In this document: positions 26,980 through 35,306 of the stretch, one piece after another
Layout of the letters: each line of letters begins with the position of its first letter
Position numbering within the stretch: position 1 is the stretch's first letter
Origin: Pseudomonadota bacterium
Lineage (GTDB): Bacteria > Pseudomonadota > Alphaproteobacteria > Rhodospirillales > Magnetospirillaceae
Length of the DNA stretch: 64,000 nucleotides
Direction: 5' to 3'
NCBI GenBank assembly: GCA_021781575.1
Contig: JAJXWP010000015.1
Span: forward strand, 24,696-88,695
Position numbers and translations under genes: made by a program
Notes under the pieces: generated by a model
Databases searched by the model: none
Told to the model about the DNA's origin: nothing
What the model saw: the letters and a program-made list of their open reading frames with translations, nothing else

Positions 26980-27987
26980 TCAGATGAGGTTCTCCCCCGT
27001 CAACTCCGCCTTAACGTAAGCGTAATAGATCGGTGCCGCGACAAGCCCCGAAATGCCAAACGCGGCTTCCATCGCCAACATTGCGGCCAGCAGCTCCCAC
27101 GCCCGCGCGCGGATTTGTGTGCCGATGATGTGCGCGTTGACGAAATATTCCAGCTTGTGGATCAGGATCAGAAATCCCAGTGAGCCGACAGCGACGACAG
27201 GCGCCACACTGAAGCTGATGATGACGATGATGGTGTTGGAAATCAGATTGCCGAGGATCGGCAGCAACCCGACCAGGAAGGTGACGGCGACCATCGTCTT
27301 GGCGAGCGGCAGATGGACACCGAGCACGGGGAGGATGACCAGCAGATAGGTCGCGGTCAGGGCGGTGTTCAGGGCCGAAATACGGATCTGCGAAAAAACC
27401 ACGGCGCGGAAGGCGGTGCCGAGGATGGCGGCGCGATCCGCCAGTGCATCCGCCAAGGGCCGGCGGTCCCGTGCCGAGACCCCGGCCTCGAAGGCGATCA
27501 GGCCGCCGATGACCATTCCTATGAGCGTGCGAAACAGGAAAACGCCGACATGACGCCCCATCGCCTGGAACTGGCCGGCATGTTCGCGCAGCCAGCGCGA
27601 CGCCGACAGTTTCAGGTCGTCCATGTCGGCCGGCAGGTACTGCAACGCCCAGGCCGGCGTATGAATACGCGCCGATTCGATCACTTCCGCCATTTTTTGC
27701 AGCAGCATCGCCGGGCTGTCAGAGGCACTGGTGGCGAAAGTGACCAGATGGATGATGCCGAAGGCGATGGACAGGCCGATCAGCGAGGCCAGCAGGGCGG
27801 GGATGACGATTTTGCTGACGCTATGCTTCACGCCCAGGCTTCTCAACGCAGGCACGCCGGCCTGCACCAGATGAAAGACCAGCAGGCCGGCGAGGAGGGC
27901 CGACAAGAGACCTAAGGCAAGTGCGACGAACAGGCCGAACAGCGCAAGTAGCTGCGACGCGAGGGTGATCTTGTTGATGTCGGACAC
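26980..27987 (-). CDS. AI-2E family transporter (UPF0118-like)
   Basis: This 335-residue inner membrane protein has seven to eight membrane segments. The order is an N-terminal pair (LLALFGLFVALALGLLSALL), a third after residue 55 (IVIPALLASLIGLSIAFGI), a soluble loop of about 80 residues, then a C-terminal block. The C-terminal half carries the family motif region TFLVGLLPILGNLISNTIIVI and the closing GISGLVAAPIYYAYVKAEL. Family members export autoinducer-2, sodium/protons or small metabolites. The substrate here cannot be assigned. It has a GTG start and no obvious operon partner. Confidence 0.82.
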   Translation of the reverse strand: MSDINKITLASQLLALFGLFVALALGLLSALLAGLLVFHLVQAGVPALRSLGVKHSVSKIVIPALLASLIGLSIAFGIIHLVTFATSASDSPAMLLQKMAEVIESARIHTPAWALQYLPADMDDLKLSASRWLREHAGQFQAMGRHVGVFLFRTLIGMVIGGLIAFEAGVSARDRRPLADALADRAAILGTAFRAVVFSQIRISALNTALTATYLLVILPVLGVHLPLAKTMVAVTFLVGLLPILGNLISNTIIVIISFSVAPVVAVGSLGFLILIHKLEYFVNAHIIGTQIRARAWELLAAMLAMEAAFGISGLVAAPIYYAYVKAELTGENLI

Positions 27988-28095
27988 GTTATTGGCTCAA
28001 GAGTGCCGGCGAGGCTGGGATCGACCTGGGATACTCGCACGAACACCGGCAGCTGTCGACGTCGGGGGTTGCAGAAATAAAACTCGGAGCGCCTG

Positions 28096-28403
28096 CTAGT
28101 GCAGTGACTTATTCAAAAGGTTCACTGCGCCAGGTCTATCAAAGCCCCTCGCCGGGCGGGCGCGTCCGCCTCCTTGGCCGCGCCCGCAATGGGCGCTGGA
28201 ACAAGGAAGACCGCCAACCAGCCGCCGTTGAGGCGGCGGCCGTGCCGCCCGCTTGCGGGCAAACGACGCCCGCAGGGCGGCCCGGAGCTTTGCGGAGGGT
28301 GGGCGAAGCCCACAACGGTGCGGATGCACCCGCCCGGCGAGGGGCGAAACCCAAGGCTGACGCACTGACCCAAACTGAATCTTCAGTTTGGGTCAGTGCG
28401 CTA
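28096..28403. repeat. REP-like dispersed repeat, copy B (complete compound element)
   Basis: The element has four parts. A head hairpin (CTAG then GCAGTGA ... TCACTGC, 28096-28129) is followed by a CCAGGTCTATCAAAG linker. Next is a 17-base stem, GCCCCTCGCCGGGCGGG at 28144-28160, perfectly complementary to CCCGCCCGGCGAGGGGC at about 28330-28346. A GC-rich interior of about 170 bases lies inside that stem. The element ends in a 19-base perfect tail hairpin (28361-28379 with 28382-28400) and CTAG. Head and linker recur at 1012-1069; stem plus tail recur at 9932-10029. Reading frames inside it are best treated as non-coding. Confidence 0.82.
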
Positions 28404-28481
28404 GACGACGCGAAGCGCGACACCCAGACCGAGCCACAGCATGGCGGCGGCAATGGCGAAGACGTCGAGGGAACGAAGCAT
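28401..28481 (-). CDS. 26-residue single-span membrane peptide
   Basis: The frame MLRSLDVFAIAAAMLWLGLG continues with VALRVV and then TAG. It is nearly all hydrophobic apart from an Arg/Asp at the start and one Arg near the end, so it should insert as a single membrane helix. A very good ribosome site (TGGAGG, five bases before ATG) argues that it is translated. Its stop codon is supplied by the tail of the repeat element. It lies 75 bases downstream of the RND outer-membrane factor gene on the same strand. It may be a pump accessory peptide, by analogy with AcrZ, though no sequence similarity to AcrZ is claimed. Confidence 0.6.
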   Translation of the reverse strand: MLRSLDVFAIAAAMLWLGLGVALRVV

Positions 28482-28556
28482 GAGAGCCTCCAGCGACATG
28501 TTGTTCGATGCCGGAAGCTTAAGGACGTCGGCATAACAGCAGGCTGAAGGGGTGGT

Positions 28557-30026
28557 TTATCGGGCGTTCATGGGTGCTTCGGCGGACGCCCTGGAGGCGG
28601 CATGGTCGAGTTGAAGACCGTCGGCGGCGGTCCACCCGCCGCCCAAAGCCTTGACCAGCAGTACGCTGGCGGTCATCCGCCGGGTCAGGATGTCGGCCGC
28701 CGAAAGCTCGGCGACGAGCGCTGCGTTCTCGGTCGACACCACCTCGAGATAGGTCACCAGCCCGCCGGCATAGCGCTTGTTCGCCTGGTCCAAGGCGCGC
28801 CGCGCCGCCGCCAGCGCAGCGTCCTGGGTTCGTGCCTGGAGCGCCAGTTGGCGGAGGGCGGCAACGCTGTCCTCTACCTCGGCGAAGGCGGCAAGCACCG
28901 TCTGGCGATAATTGGCCACCGTCTCGTCGTAAGCGGCGCGGGCACCGGCGTTCAACGCGTCCAGCCGACCACCGTCGAACAAGATGGCCGCCGCCTGCGG
29001 CCCGATCCCCCAGGTCCGGCTGGGCGCCTGCAGCCATCTCCAGGGGTAGGCGCTCTCCACTCCTGCCACGGCCGACAGATCGATAACCGGATAATAGGCA
29101 GCCCGGGCGACTCCGATTTCGGCGTTGGCCGCGGCCACCTGGCGCTCGGCGCCGGCGATATCGGGCCGCCGCTCGAGCAGGGCGGACGGAATTCCGGGGT
29201 CGACCGCCGGCGGCGTCGCTTGCAGCGCAGCCGGCCTCAGGGAAAAGTCCGCCGGCACATCACCGACCAGGATGGCGATGGCGTGTTCCATCTGGGCTCG
29301 TTTCAAATGGACGTCATCGGCCTGCGTCCGGGCGGTTTCCAGCTGCGCTTGCGCCTGGTCCACATCGGCTTCCGCCGCTGCACCGCCTTTGTACCGGTTG
29401 ACCGTAACTTCGAGGGCCTGCTGATAGGCGGCGACCGTACGATCAAGGATGGCTTGCTGGGTGTCGTAGCCGCGCAAAGCGAAATAGTCGGTAGCCAGTT
29501 CGGCGTGCACCGCCAGATCCACCGCCGCCAGGTCTGCCGCGCTGGCTTCGGCCCGGTCGCCGGCCGCCGCGACGGCATTGCGTATGCGTCCCCACAGATC
29601 GACTTCGTACGACAGATCGGCAGCCAGCAGGTGGTCTGAATACACATAGGGGCGAAATGTGGGAGCGAGGGTCCGCGAGCGCCGCGCGCGCCGCGCCGAA
29701 GCGTTCGCCGTCACCTGCGGAAAATAATCGGCGCGGGCATAGTCGGCAGCGGCGCGGGCCTGGGCGAAGCGCGCCGCCGCCGCCTGCAGATCCTGGTTGG
29801 CCGCGGTCGCCCGGTCTTCCAAAGCGCTGAGTTCGGCATCGCCGAATAGGGTCCACCAGGGACCCTTGGGCAGGTCGGCGACAGGCGTGGCGGTCTTCCA
29901 ATGAGGATCGATTTGGCCGGAGCTTTCCTTGTAGGCTGGCGGCATCGGCGTTTCCGGGCGCCGGTACTCGGGCGCCAGTGAACAGGCGCCAAGCGCCGCC
30001 ACCAGGAGCAAGGCCGCCGCCCTCAT
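28557..30026 (-). CDS. RND efflux outer membrane lipoprotein, NodT/OprM family
   Basis: This 489-residue TolC-like outer membrane factor forms the exit duct of a tripartite pump. The N-terminal ALLLVAALGACSLAPEYRRP is a lipoprotein signal with the lipobox cysteine at LGAC. Two outer-membrane efflux repeats follow: the first contains YARADYFPQVTANASARRAR, and the second contains RAAYYPVIDLSAVAGVESA and the conserved ILFDGGRLDALNAGARAAYDETVANY. A C-terminal GGLVTYLEVVSTENAAL is also typical. It overlaps the adaptor gene by four bases. It is the last large gene of the permease-adaptor-exit unit. Confidence 0.93.
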   Translation of the reverse strand: MRAAALLLVAALGACSLAPEYRRPETPMPPAYKESSGQIDPHWKTATPVADLPKGPWWTLFGDAELSALEDRATAANQDLQAAAARFAQARAAADYARADYFPQVTANASARRARRSRTLAPTFRPYVYSDHLLAADLSYEVDLWGRIRNAVAAAGDRAEASAADLAAVDLAVHAELATDYFALRGYDTQQAILDRTVAAYQQALEVTVNRYKGGAAAEADVDQAQAQLETARTQADDVHLKRAQMEHAIAILVGDVPADFSLRPAALQATPPAVDPGIPSALLERRPDIAGAERQVAAANAEIGVARAAYYPVIDLSAVAGVESAYPWRWLQAPSRTWGIGPQAAAILFDGGRLDALNAGARAAYDETVANYRQTVLAAFAEVEDSVAALRQLALQARTQDAALAAARRALDQANKRYAGGLVTYLEVVSTENAALVAELSAADILTRRMTASVLLVKALGGGWTAADGLQLDHAASRASAEAPMNAR

Positions 30027-31207
30027 TTGCCACCGCTCGCCCGGGGCTCGGCAATAACATGGACTGCCTCGCCGTCGCTCAAGGAATCGGGCGGATTGAC
30101 GATGATCGTCTCGCCGGGCGCAATACCGGCGACCACCTCCACCTGGGTGCCAAAATCCCGCCCCAGGGTGACCGCGGTCAAGCGGGCGTGCCCGCGTGCA
30201 TCAATCGTCGCGACACGCAGCCCTTCGGCGCGAAACAGCAGAGTATTCACCGGCAGCCGCACGGTCGACTTGGGCTGCGGCAAGTCGAGATGGACCTCGG
30301 TATAGCCGCCGGGCAGCAGGTCTCGACGGCTGTTGTCCACCTGCAACTCGATCAGCAGCGTCCGCGTCGTCGGATCAAGCGCATCGGCGGTACGAACCAA
30401 CCGGGCGGGGAAGCGTCGTCCGGGATATTCGGCGAACAGCAATTCGGCGGTGCCCCCGACCTTGACCGTGGGCGCGTAGGTTTGCGGCACCTGCACATAA
30501 ACACGCAGCCGGGAGGTGTCGGCTACGCGGAACAGTTCGGGCCCGGTGCCGCTGCCGGCATTGATGAGGTCGCCAAGATCGGTGCGGCGCGCCGTAACCA
30601 CTCCGTCGAATGGCGCCACCACCCGCTTGAAATCCTCAAGTTGGTGCAGGCGGGCGAGATTGGCCTTGGCGGCGGCGACCAGGGCGTCCTTGGCGGCGGC
30701 GTCGGCCACCTTCTCGTCCTTCTCCTGTGCGGGCACCGAATTAGTGGCGAACAACGCCGTCCAGCGCCGCGCCGTGCTGCGCGCCAGCTGATCGTTGGCT
30801 TCAGCGGTAGCCAAATCGGCCTCGGCCTGATGGAATTGGGCGTCTACCTCGGGCGTATCGATCTCGGCCAGAAGCTGCCCCTTCTTCACCACCGAACCGA
30901 TATCCGTATACCAGGCTCTGACATACCCGCTGGTTCTCGCGTAGATGGGCGCCTCGATATAGGCCTGGACGCTACCCGGCAGCACCAATTCCTCGTCTGC
31001 CGGGCCGCTGGGCGCCCGCATGGTCGCTACAGTACGGACCGCCTGCTCCTCGGTCGCCTGACGAAGGTCAGCCTCGGCCTGATGGCGGCTGGCCACGCCC
31101 CAGGCGGCGACCACCGTCAGCGTGCCGACACCGACCAGGCCGGCCAGCCGCAGCGCCGCCGGCCGAGGGCGCCGTGAGGCCTTCAGTCGAGGTGTTTGCT
31201 GCACCAT
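30023..31207 (-). CDS. RND efflux periplasmic adaptor (membrane fusion protein)
   Basis: This 394-residue adaptor links the inner membrane permease to the outer membrane factor. It has a single N-terminal membrane anchor (LRLAGLVGVGTLTVVAAWGV) without a clear lipobox. The lipoyl/barrel-sandwich half-motif is YVRAWYTDIGSVVKKGQLLAEI, and a helical hairpin (QAEADLATAEANDQLARSTARRW) precedes the second lipoyl half, VVAPFDGVVTARRTDLGDLIN. Beta-barrel and membrane-proximal domains follow. It sits between permease (upstream, 30-base gap) and outer membrane factor (four-base overlap), so the order is permease-adaptor-exit rather than the usual adaptor-first. Confidence 0.92.
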   Translation of the reverse strand: MVQQTPRLKASRRPRPAALRLAGLVGVGTLTVVAAWGVASRHQAEADLRQATEEQAVRTVATMRAPSGPADEELVLPGSVQAYIEAPIYARTSGYVRAWYTDIGSVVKKGQLLAEIDTPEVDAQFHQAEADLATAEANDQLARSTARRWTALFATNSVPAQEKDEKVADAAAKDALVAAAKANLARLHQLEDFKRVVAPFDGVVTARRTDLGDLINAGSGTGPELFRVADTSRLRVYVQVPQTYAPTVKVGGTAELLFAEYPGRRFPARLVRTADALDPTTRTLLIELQVDNSRRDLLPGGYTEVHLDLPQPKSTVRLPVNTLLFRAEGLRVATIDARGHARLTAVTLGRDFGTQVEVVAGIAPGETIIVNPPDSLSDGEAVHVIAEPRASGGK

Positions 31208-31237
31208 TGTCCCTCCACGATTACTTCCGCCTCCCCG

Positions 31238-34200
31238 CTACTTTCCGCGGCGACGCGCCGACCGGCGGCCGTGCACCAGGCAGAACACCGCAGGTACGAA
31301 GAACAGGGTTGCGCCGGTGGCGAACAGCAAGCCGCCGATCACCGCGCGCCCCAGCGGCGCATTCTGCTCGCCTCCCTCGCCCAGGCCCAGAGCCATCGGC
31401 ACCATGCCGATGATCATAGCGAGCGCCGTCATCAGCACCGGGCGAAAGCGGGTGAAGCCCGCTTCCAGGGCCGCCGTCAGCGGATCGCGCCCGAACCGCA
31501 TGCGCTCGCGCGCGAAGCTGACCACCAGGATGCTGTTGGCGGTAGCCACGCCCATGCACATGATGGCACCGGTCAGCGCCGGCACGCTCAGCGTGGTGCG
31601 GGTGGCGAACAGCATCCAGACGATCCCGGCCAACGCCGCCGGCAGGGCGGTGATGATGATGAAGGGGTCGAGCCAGGACTGGAAATTGACGACGATCAGC
31701 AGATAGACCAGCACGACGGCCAGGGCCAGGCCGCCGTACAGGCCGGCAAAGGAATGCTCCATCGTCTGCATCTGGCCGCGCGCAATGACCCGCGAGCCCC
31801 TCGGCAGGTCGCCCGCCGCCTGCCGCAGGATACGATGGACGTCCGCCGCCACTGCACCCAGGTCGCGATCCTGCACCGCCGCAAAGATGTCGAGCACCGG
31901 CTGGGCGTTGTAATGGGACACCACAGTCGGGCCGGCGCCGCGGCTGATCTGGGCCAACGCCCCCAGGATCTGCGGCTGGCGGCCGCTTGCCCCGGTGATC
32001 GGCAGATCCTTCAATGCCTGCAGCGAGTTCATCTGGTATTGCGGCGTCTGCGTGACGACCGAATAGGCCACACCGTTCTTCGGGCTGACCCAGAAGCTGG
32101 GAGAGGTCTGGAAGCTGCCGCTGAGCGAAATCAACAGGTTGTTGGCGACGTTCTGCTGGGTGAAGCCCAATTCCTGGGCGCGAGTGCGGTCGACCGCGAC
32201 ATCCAGCTCCGGATAGTCGAAGGATTGCTGGATGCGCATATCGACAACGCCCGGCACATGCCGCAGCTTGTCGAACAGTTCAAGGGCGTATCGGCGGTTG
32301 GCCGCCAGGTTGAGGCCGACGATCTGCAAGTCGATCGGTGCGGGAAGACCGAAATTGAGCACCTGGGTGACGATATCGGCTGGCAGGAAGGCAAAATCGA
32401 CGGCGGGAAATGCCTTGGGCAGTTCGCGGCGCAGACGGCGGATATAGTCGGCCGTCGGATGGTGATCAGCTTTCAGAGAAATGAGGATATCGGCATCGGC
32501 CGGACCGGTCGGCGCCGAATTGCTGTAGGACAGGTTGATGCCGCTCACCGGCAGGCCGATGTTGTCCACCAGGCTGGCGGTTTCGGCGGCGGGAATCTGC
32601 CGGCGGATGAATCCGTCCACCTGGTCGCACAGTCGAGCGGTCTCTTCGATCCGCGTCCCCGCATGGGCCCGCAGATGCAGCTTGATCTGGCCGCCGTCCA
32701 CCGTCGGGAAGAAATCCTGCCCCAATTCCGGCACCAGCAGCAAGGAGGCGCCCACCGCGGCAAGGGTACCGGCGACGAACTTCTTCCGGTTGATCAAGGC
32801 GATGGCGAGAAGCACGCGGTAATATCGGTGAACGTCTTCGAAACCGCGTTCGAAGGCCGCCTGGATCCGCCCAAAGACATGGCGCGGGGCATCCCCGTAA
32901 CCGTTCTCGGCGTGATGAGCCCGCAGCCAGAACCTGGCCAGGGTCGGCACCAGGGTGCGGGACAGGGCATAGGACGCCAGCATGGCGAACACCACGGCTT
33001 CACCCAGCGGCACGAACAGATAGCGCGCCACCCCGGTCAGGAAGAACATGGGCACGAAGACGATGCAAATGCACAAGGTCGAAACGAAGGCCGGCACCGC
33101 GATCTGCTGCGCGCCGTCAAGGATGGCGGTCTCGACCGGCTTGCCCCGTTCCAGGTGCCAGTTGATGTTTTCGATGGTGACGGTGGCGTCGTCGACCAGG
33201 ATACCGACCGCCAGAGCCAGCCCGCCCAGGGTCATGATGTTGATGGTTTCGCCCAACGCCGACAGGGCGATGATCGACGCCAGAATGGCCAGGGGGATTG
33301 AAATGGTGATGATCAAGGTGCTGCGCCAGCTGCCCAGGAACAGCAGGATCATCAGACCGGTCAGCGCCGCGGCGATCACCCCTTCCCGCACCACTCCGGC
33401 GACCGCTGCGCTGACGAACAGCGACTGATCGGCGATCGGTTCGACCGTCAATTCACGGGGCAGCATGCTGCGGATGAACGGCAGCGCTCCCTTGACCCGG
33501 CGAACGATGTCCAGGGTCGAGGCGTTGCCCGATTTCTGGACGGTCATCAGGGCGGCACGATGCCCGTCCATGCGCACGATGTTGATCTGCGGCGCATAGC
33601 CGTCGCGCACATGGGCGACGTCGCGCACATAGATGGTCGTGCCGCGCACCGACTTGATCGGAAGGTCGTTGATCTGATCGAGGACCGACGGGCTGGCGTT
33701 CAGTTTGACATTGTATTCGTAGGGACCGACCTTTTCGGTGCCGGCTGGCAGGATCAGGTTCTGGGCGCCGATGGCGGCATTGACGTCCAGTGGCGACAGC
33801 CCCTTGGCCAGCAACGCCCGCTGGTCGAGATCCACCTGCACCTGGCGCTGCTTGCCGCCATAGGGCCAGGGAAGGGCCGCCCCCTGTACGGTAGCCAATT
33901 GGGTCCGGATCACCGTGTTACCGAGGTCGAACAGCTCCTGCTCGGACAGCTTGCCACTGGACAGCGCCAGCTGCAGCACCGGCACGCTCGAGGCGTTGTA
34001 GCTGAGGATCAGCGGCGGCGTGGCGCCCGGCGGCAACTGCTTCAGGATGGTCTGGGCGATCGCCGTCACCTGCGAGAGCGCCACTTCGATCTTGGCAGAC
34101 GGCTGGAAGAACACCTTGACCACGCCCATGCCGGTCAACGACTGGGACTCGATGTGCTCGACATCGTTGACCGTGGTGGTCACCGCCCGCTCGAAATTGC

Positions 34201-34393
34201 CGACGATGTTGTTGCCCATGTCCTGCGCCGGCAATCCGGCATAGCTCCACACGACGCTGACCACCGGGATGCCGATGTTGGGAAAAATGTCGGTCGGCGT
34301 CCGGAAAATGGTGAGCGTGCCGAATATCAGCAGCAGAAGGGCCAGCACGACGAAGGTGTACGGCCGCTGAAGGGCGACTTTGACGATCCACAT
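31238..34393 (-). CDS. RND-type efflux permease
   Basis: This 1051-residue inner membrane proton-drug antiporter starts MWIVKVALQRPYTFVVLALL. It has twelve membrane segments with two large periplasmic loops. Segment 4 shows GGLALAVGILVDDATVTIENI with the paired Asp residues used for proton translocation, and the C-terminal half has ALTGAIMCMGVATANSILVV. It falls in the AcrB/HAE1-like superfamily; the substrate is not evident. The open frame extends 160 codons upstream over the TGTAAA repeat and part of the regulator gene, which is clearly non-coding read-through. The pump genes lie immediately downstream of the two-component system. Confidence 0.93.
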   Translation of the reverse strand: MWIVKVALQRPYTFVVLALLLLIFGTLTIFRTPTDIFPNIGIPVVSVVWSYAGLPAQDMGNNIVGNFERAVTTTVNDVEHIESQSLTGMGVVKVFFQPSAKIEVALSQVTAIAQTILKQLPPGATPPLILSYNASSVPVLQLALSSGKLSEQELFDLGNTVIRTQLATVQGAALPWPYGGKQRQVQVDLDQRALLAKGLSPLDVNAAIGAQNLILPAGTEKVGPYEYNVKLNASPSVLDQINDLPIKSVRGTTIYVRDVAHVRDGYAPQINIVRMDGHRAALMTVQKSGNASTLDIVRRVKGALPFIRSMLPRELTVEPIADQSLFVSAAVAGVVREGVIAAALTGLMILLFLGSWRSTLIITISIPLAILASIIALSALGETINIMTLGGLALAVGILVDDATVTIENINWHLERGKPVETAILDGAQQIAVPAFVSTLCICIVFVPMFFLTGVARYLFVPLGEAVVFAMLASYALSRTLVPTLARFWLRAHHAENGYGDAPRHVFGRIQAAFERGFEDVHRYYRVLLAIALINRKKFVAGTLAAVGASLLLVPELGQDFFPTVDGGQIKLHLRAHAGTRIEETARLCDQVDGFIRRQIPAAETASLVDNIGLPVSGINLSYSNSAPTGPADADILISLKADHHPTADYIRRLRRELPKAFPAVDFAFLPADIVTQVLNFGLPAPIDLQIVGLNLAANRRYALELFDKLRHVPGVVDMRIQQSFDYPELDVAVDRTRAQELGFTQQNVANNLLISLSGSFQTSPSFWVSPKNGVAYSVVTQTPQYQMNSLQALKDLPITGASGRQPQILGALAQISRGAGPTVVSHYNAQPVLDIFAAVQDRDLGAVAADVHRILRQAAGDLPRGSRVIARGQMQTMEHSFAGLYGGLALAVVLVYLLIVVNFQSWLDPFIIITALPAALAGIVWMLFATRTTLSVPALTGAIMCMGVATANSILVVSFARERMRFGRDPLTAALEAGFTRFRPVLMTALAMIIGMVPMALGLGEGGEQNAPLGRAVIGGLLFATGATLFFVPAVFCLVHGRRSARRRGK

Positions 34394-34523
34394 ACTGTCT
34401 ACGCATCTCCGGGGACACGAAGGACCGTGGGCCACGGGGGCCGAACAGGAAGGGCCCGACGCCCCTGCAAGACGGGGCCGGGCCGATTGGCGGCCGATGG
34501 TAATGGATGGGGGGGCGGAGTGG

Positions 34524-34539
34524 TGTAAAGAAATGTAAA
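34524..34539 (-). promoter_or_regulatory. Candidate OmpR/RstA-type operator before the RND pump genes
   Basis: On the coding strand TTTACATTTCTTTACA has two TTTACA half-sites ten bases apart, one helical turn, as expected for an OmpR-family dimer. It differs by one base from the E. coli RstA box TACATnTnGTTACA. It lies between the regulator stop and the permease start (about 130 bases before the latter), so the regulator may drive the pump genes from here. Binding itself is inference. Confidence 0.6.
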
Positions 34540-34566
34540 ATCGACGACGCCGGCGGCAATCGCCAA

Positions 34567-35304
34567 TTATGGCGGCATGGTTCCGGCGACCGCTGCGGTC
34601 AGGACGTAGCCGCCGCCGCGGACCGTCTTGATCAGTTGCGGCGACTTGGGGTCGTCGCCCAATTTCCGGCGCAGACGCCCCACATGCACGTCGATGGTCC
34701 GGTCGGCCGGACCAGCCATCCGGCCGCGGGACCGGTCGAGCAGCCAGTCGCGGGTCAGCACCTGCCCGGGATGGTGCAGGAAGGCGACCAGCAGGTCGAA
34801 CTCGCCGCCGGTGAGGTCTACCCGCACCCCCTGAGATGAGCGCAATTGCCGCCGCGTGAGATCCACCGTCCAACCGGCGAAGCTCAGGAGCAGACCCGCC
34901 GTCTCCTCCGGGTCGGCGATAACGGCAGGCACCTCGGCCGTACGCCGCAGGACCGCCCGGATGCGGGCCAGAAGTTCGCGGGCGCTGAACGGTTTGGGAA
35001 GATAGTCATCGGCGCCCAAGTCCAGCCCGGCGACCCGCTCGGCCTCCGACGCCAGCGCCGTCAGCATGATCACCGGTACCCTGCTCACTCGGCGCAGCTC
35101 CCGGCAGAGGCTGAGGCCGTCTTCGCCGGGCAGCATGACATCGAGAACCACCAGGTCGATGGCGGAGCGCTCGATGGCCGCCATCATCGACCGGCCGTCC
35201 GCCACCGTCGTCACCCTGAAGCCTTCGGGTCTCAAAAAACCGCGCAGCAGCGTCCGAATTTGCCGGTCATCGTCAACGATAAGTAGATGGGCGCTCTCGG
35301 CCAC
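34567..35304 (-). CDS. OmpR-family response regulator
   Basis: This 245-residue DNA-binding response regulator has a receiver domain at residues 1-125. Acidic pocket residues lie in LLIVDDDRQIRTLL, the phospho-acceptor Asp in DLVVLDVMLPGEDGL, and the conserved Lys in DYLPKPFSARELLARI. The winged-helix output domain has LTGGEFDLLVAFLHHPGQVLTRDWLL and RTIDVHVGRLRRKLGDDP..IKTVRGGGYVL. It sits two bases after the sensor kinase gene and directly before the RND pump, with a TGTAAA direct repeat downstream that may be its own target. RstA is the closest named regulator by operator type. Confidence 0.95.
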   Translation of the reverse strand: MAESAHLLIVDDDRQIRTLLRGFLRPEGFRVTTVADGRSMMAAIERSAIDLVVLDVMLPGEDGLSLCRELRRVSRVPVIMLTALASEAERVAGLDLGADDYLPKPFSARELLARIRAVLRRTAEVPAVIADPEETAGLLLSFAGWTVDLTRRQLRSSQGVRVDLTGGEFDLLVAFLHHPGQVLTRDWLLDRSRGRMAGPADRTIDVHVGRLRRKLGDDPKSPQLIKTVRGGGYVLTAAVAGTMPP

Positions 35305-35306
35305 GA

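Noticed and set aside
28104..28547. Reading frames inside the repeat (up to 147 codons)
   Set aside because: They lie across palindromes of a dispersed non-coding element, have abnormal Arg/Pro/Ala composition and no ribosome sites; the repeat structure explains the open frames.
34394..34873. N-terminal extension of the RND permease open frame (160 codons)
   Set aside because: It overlaps the response-regulator gene and the TGTAAA repeat; homology begins at MWIVKVALQRPY.
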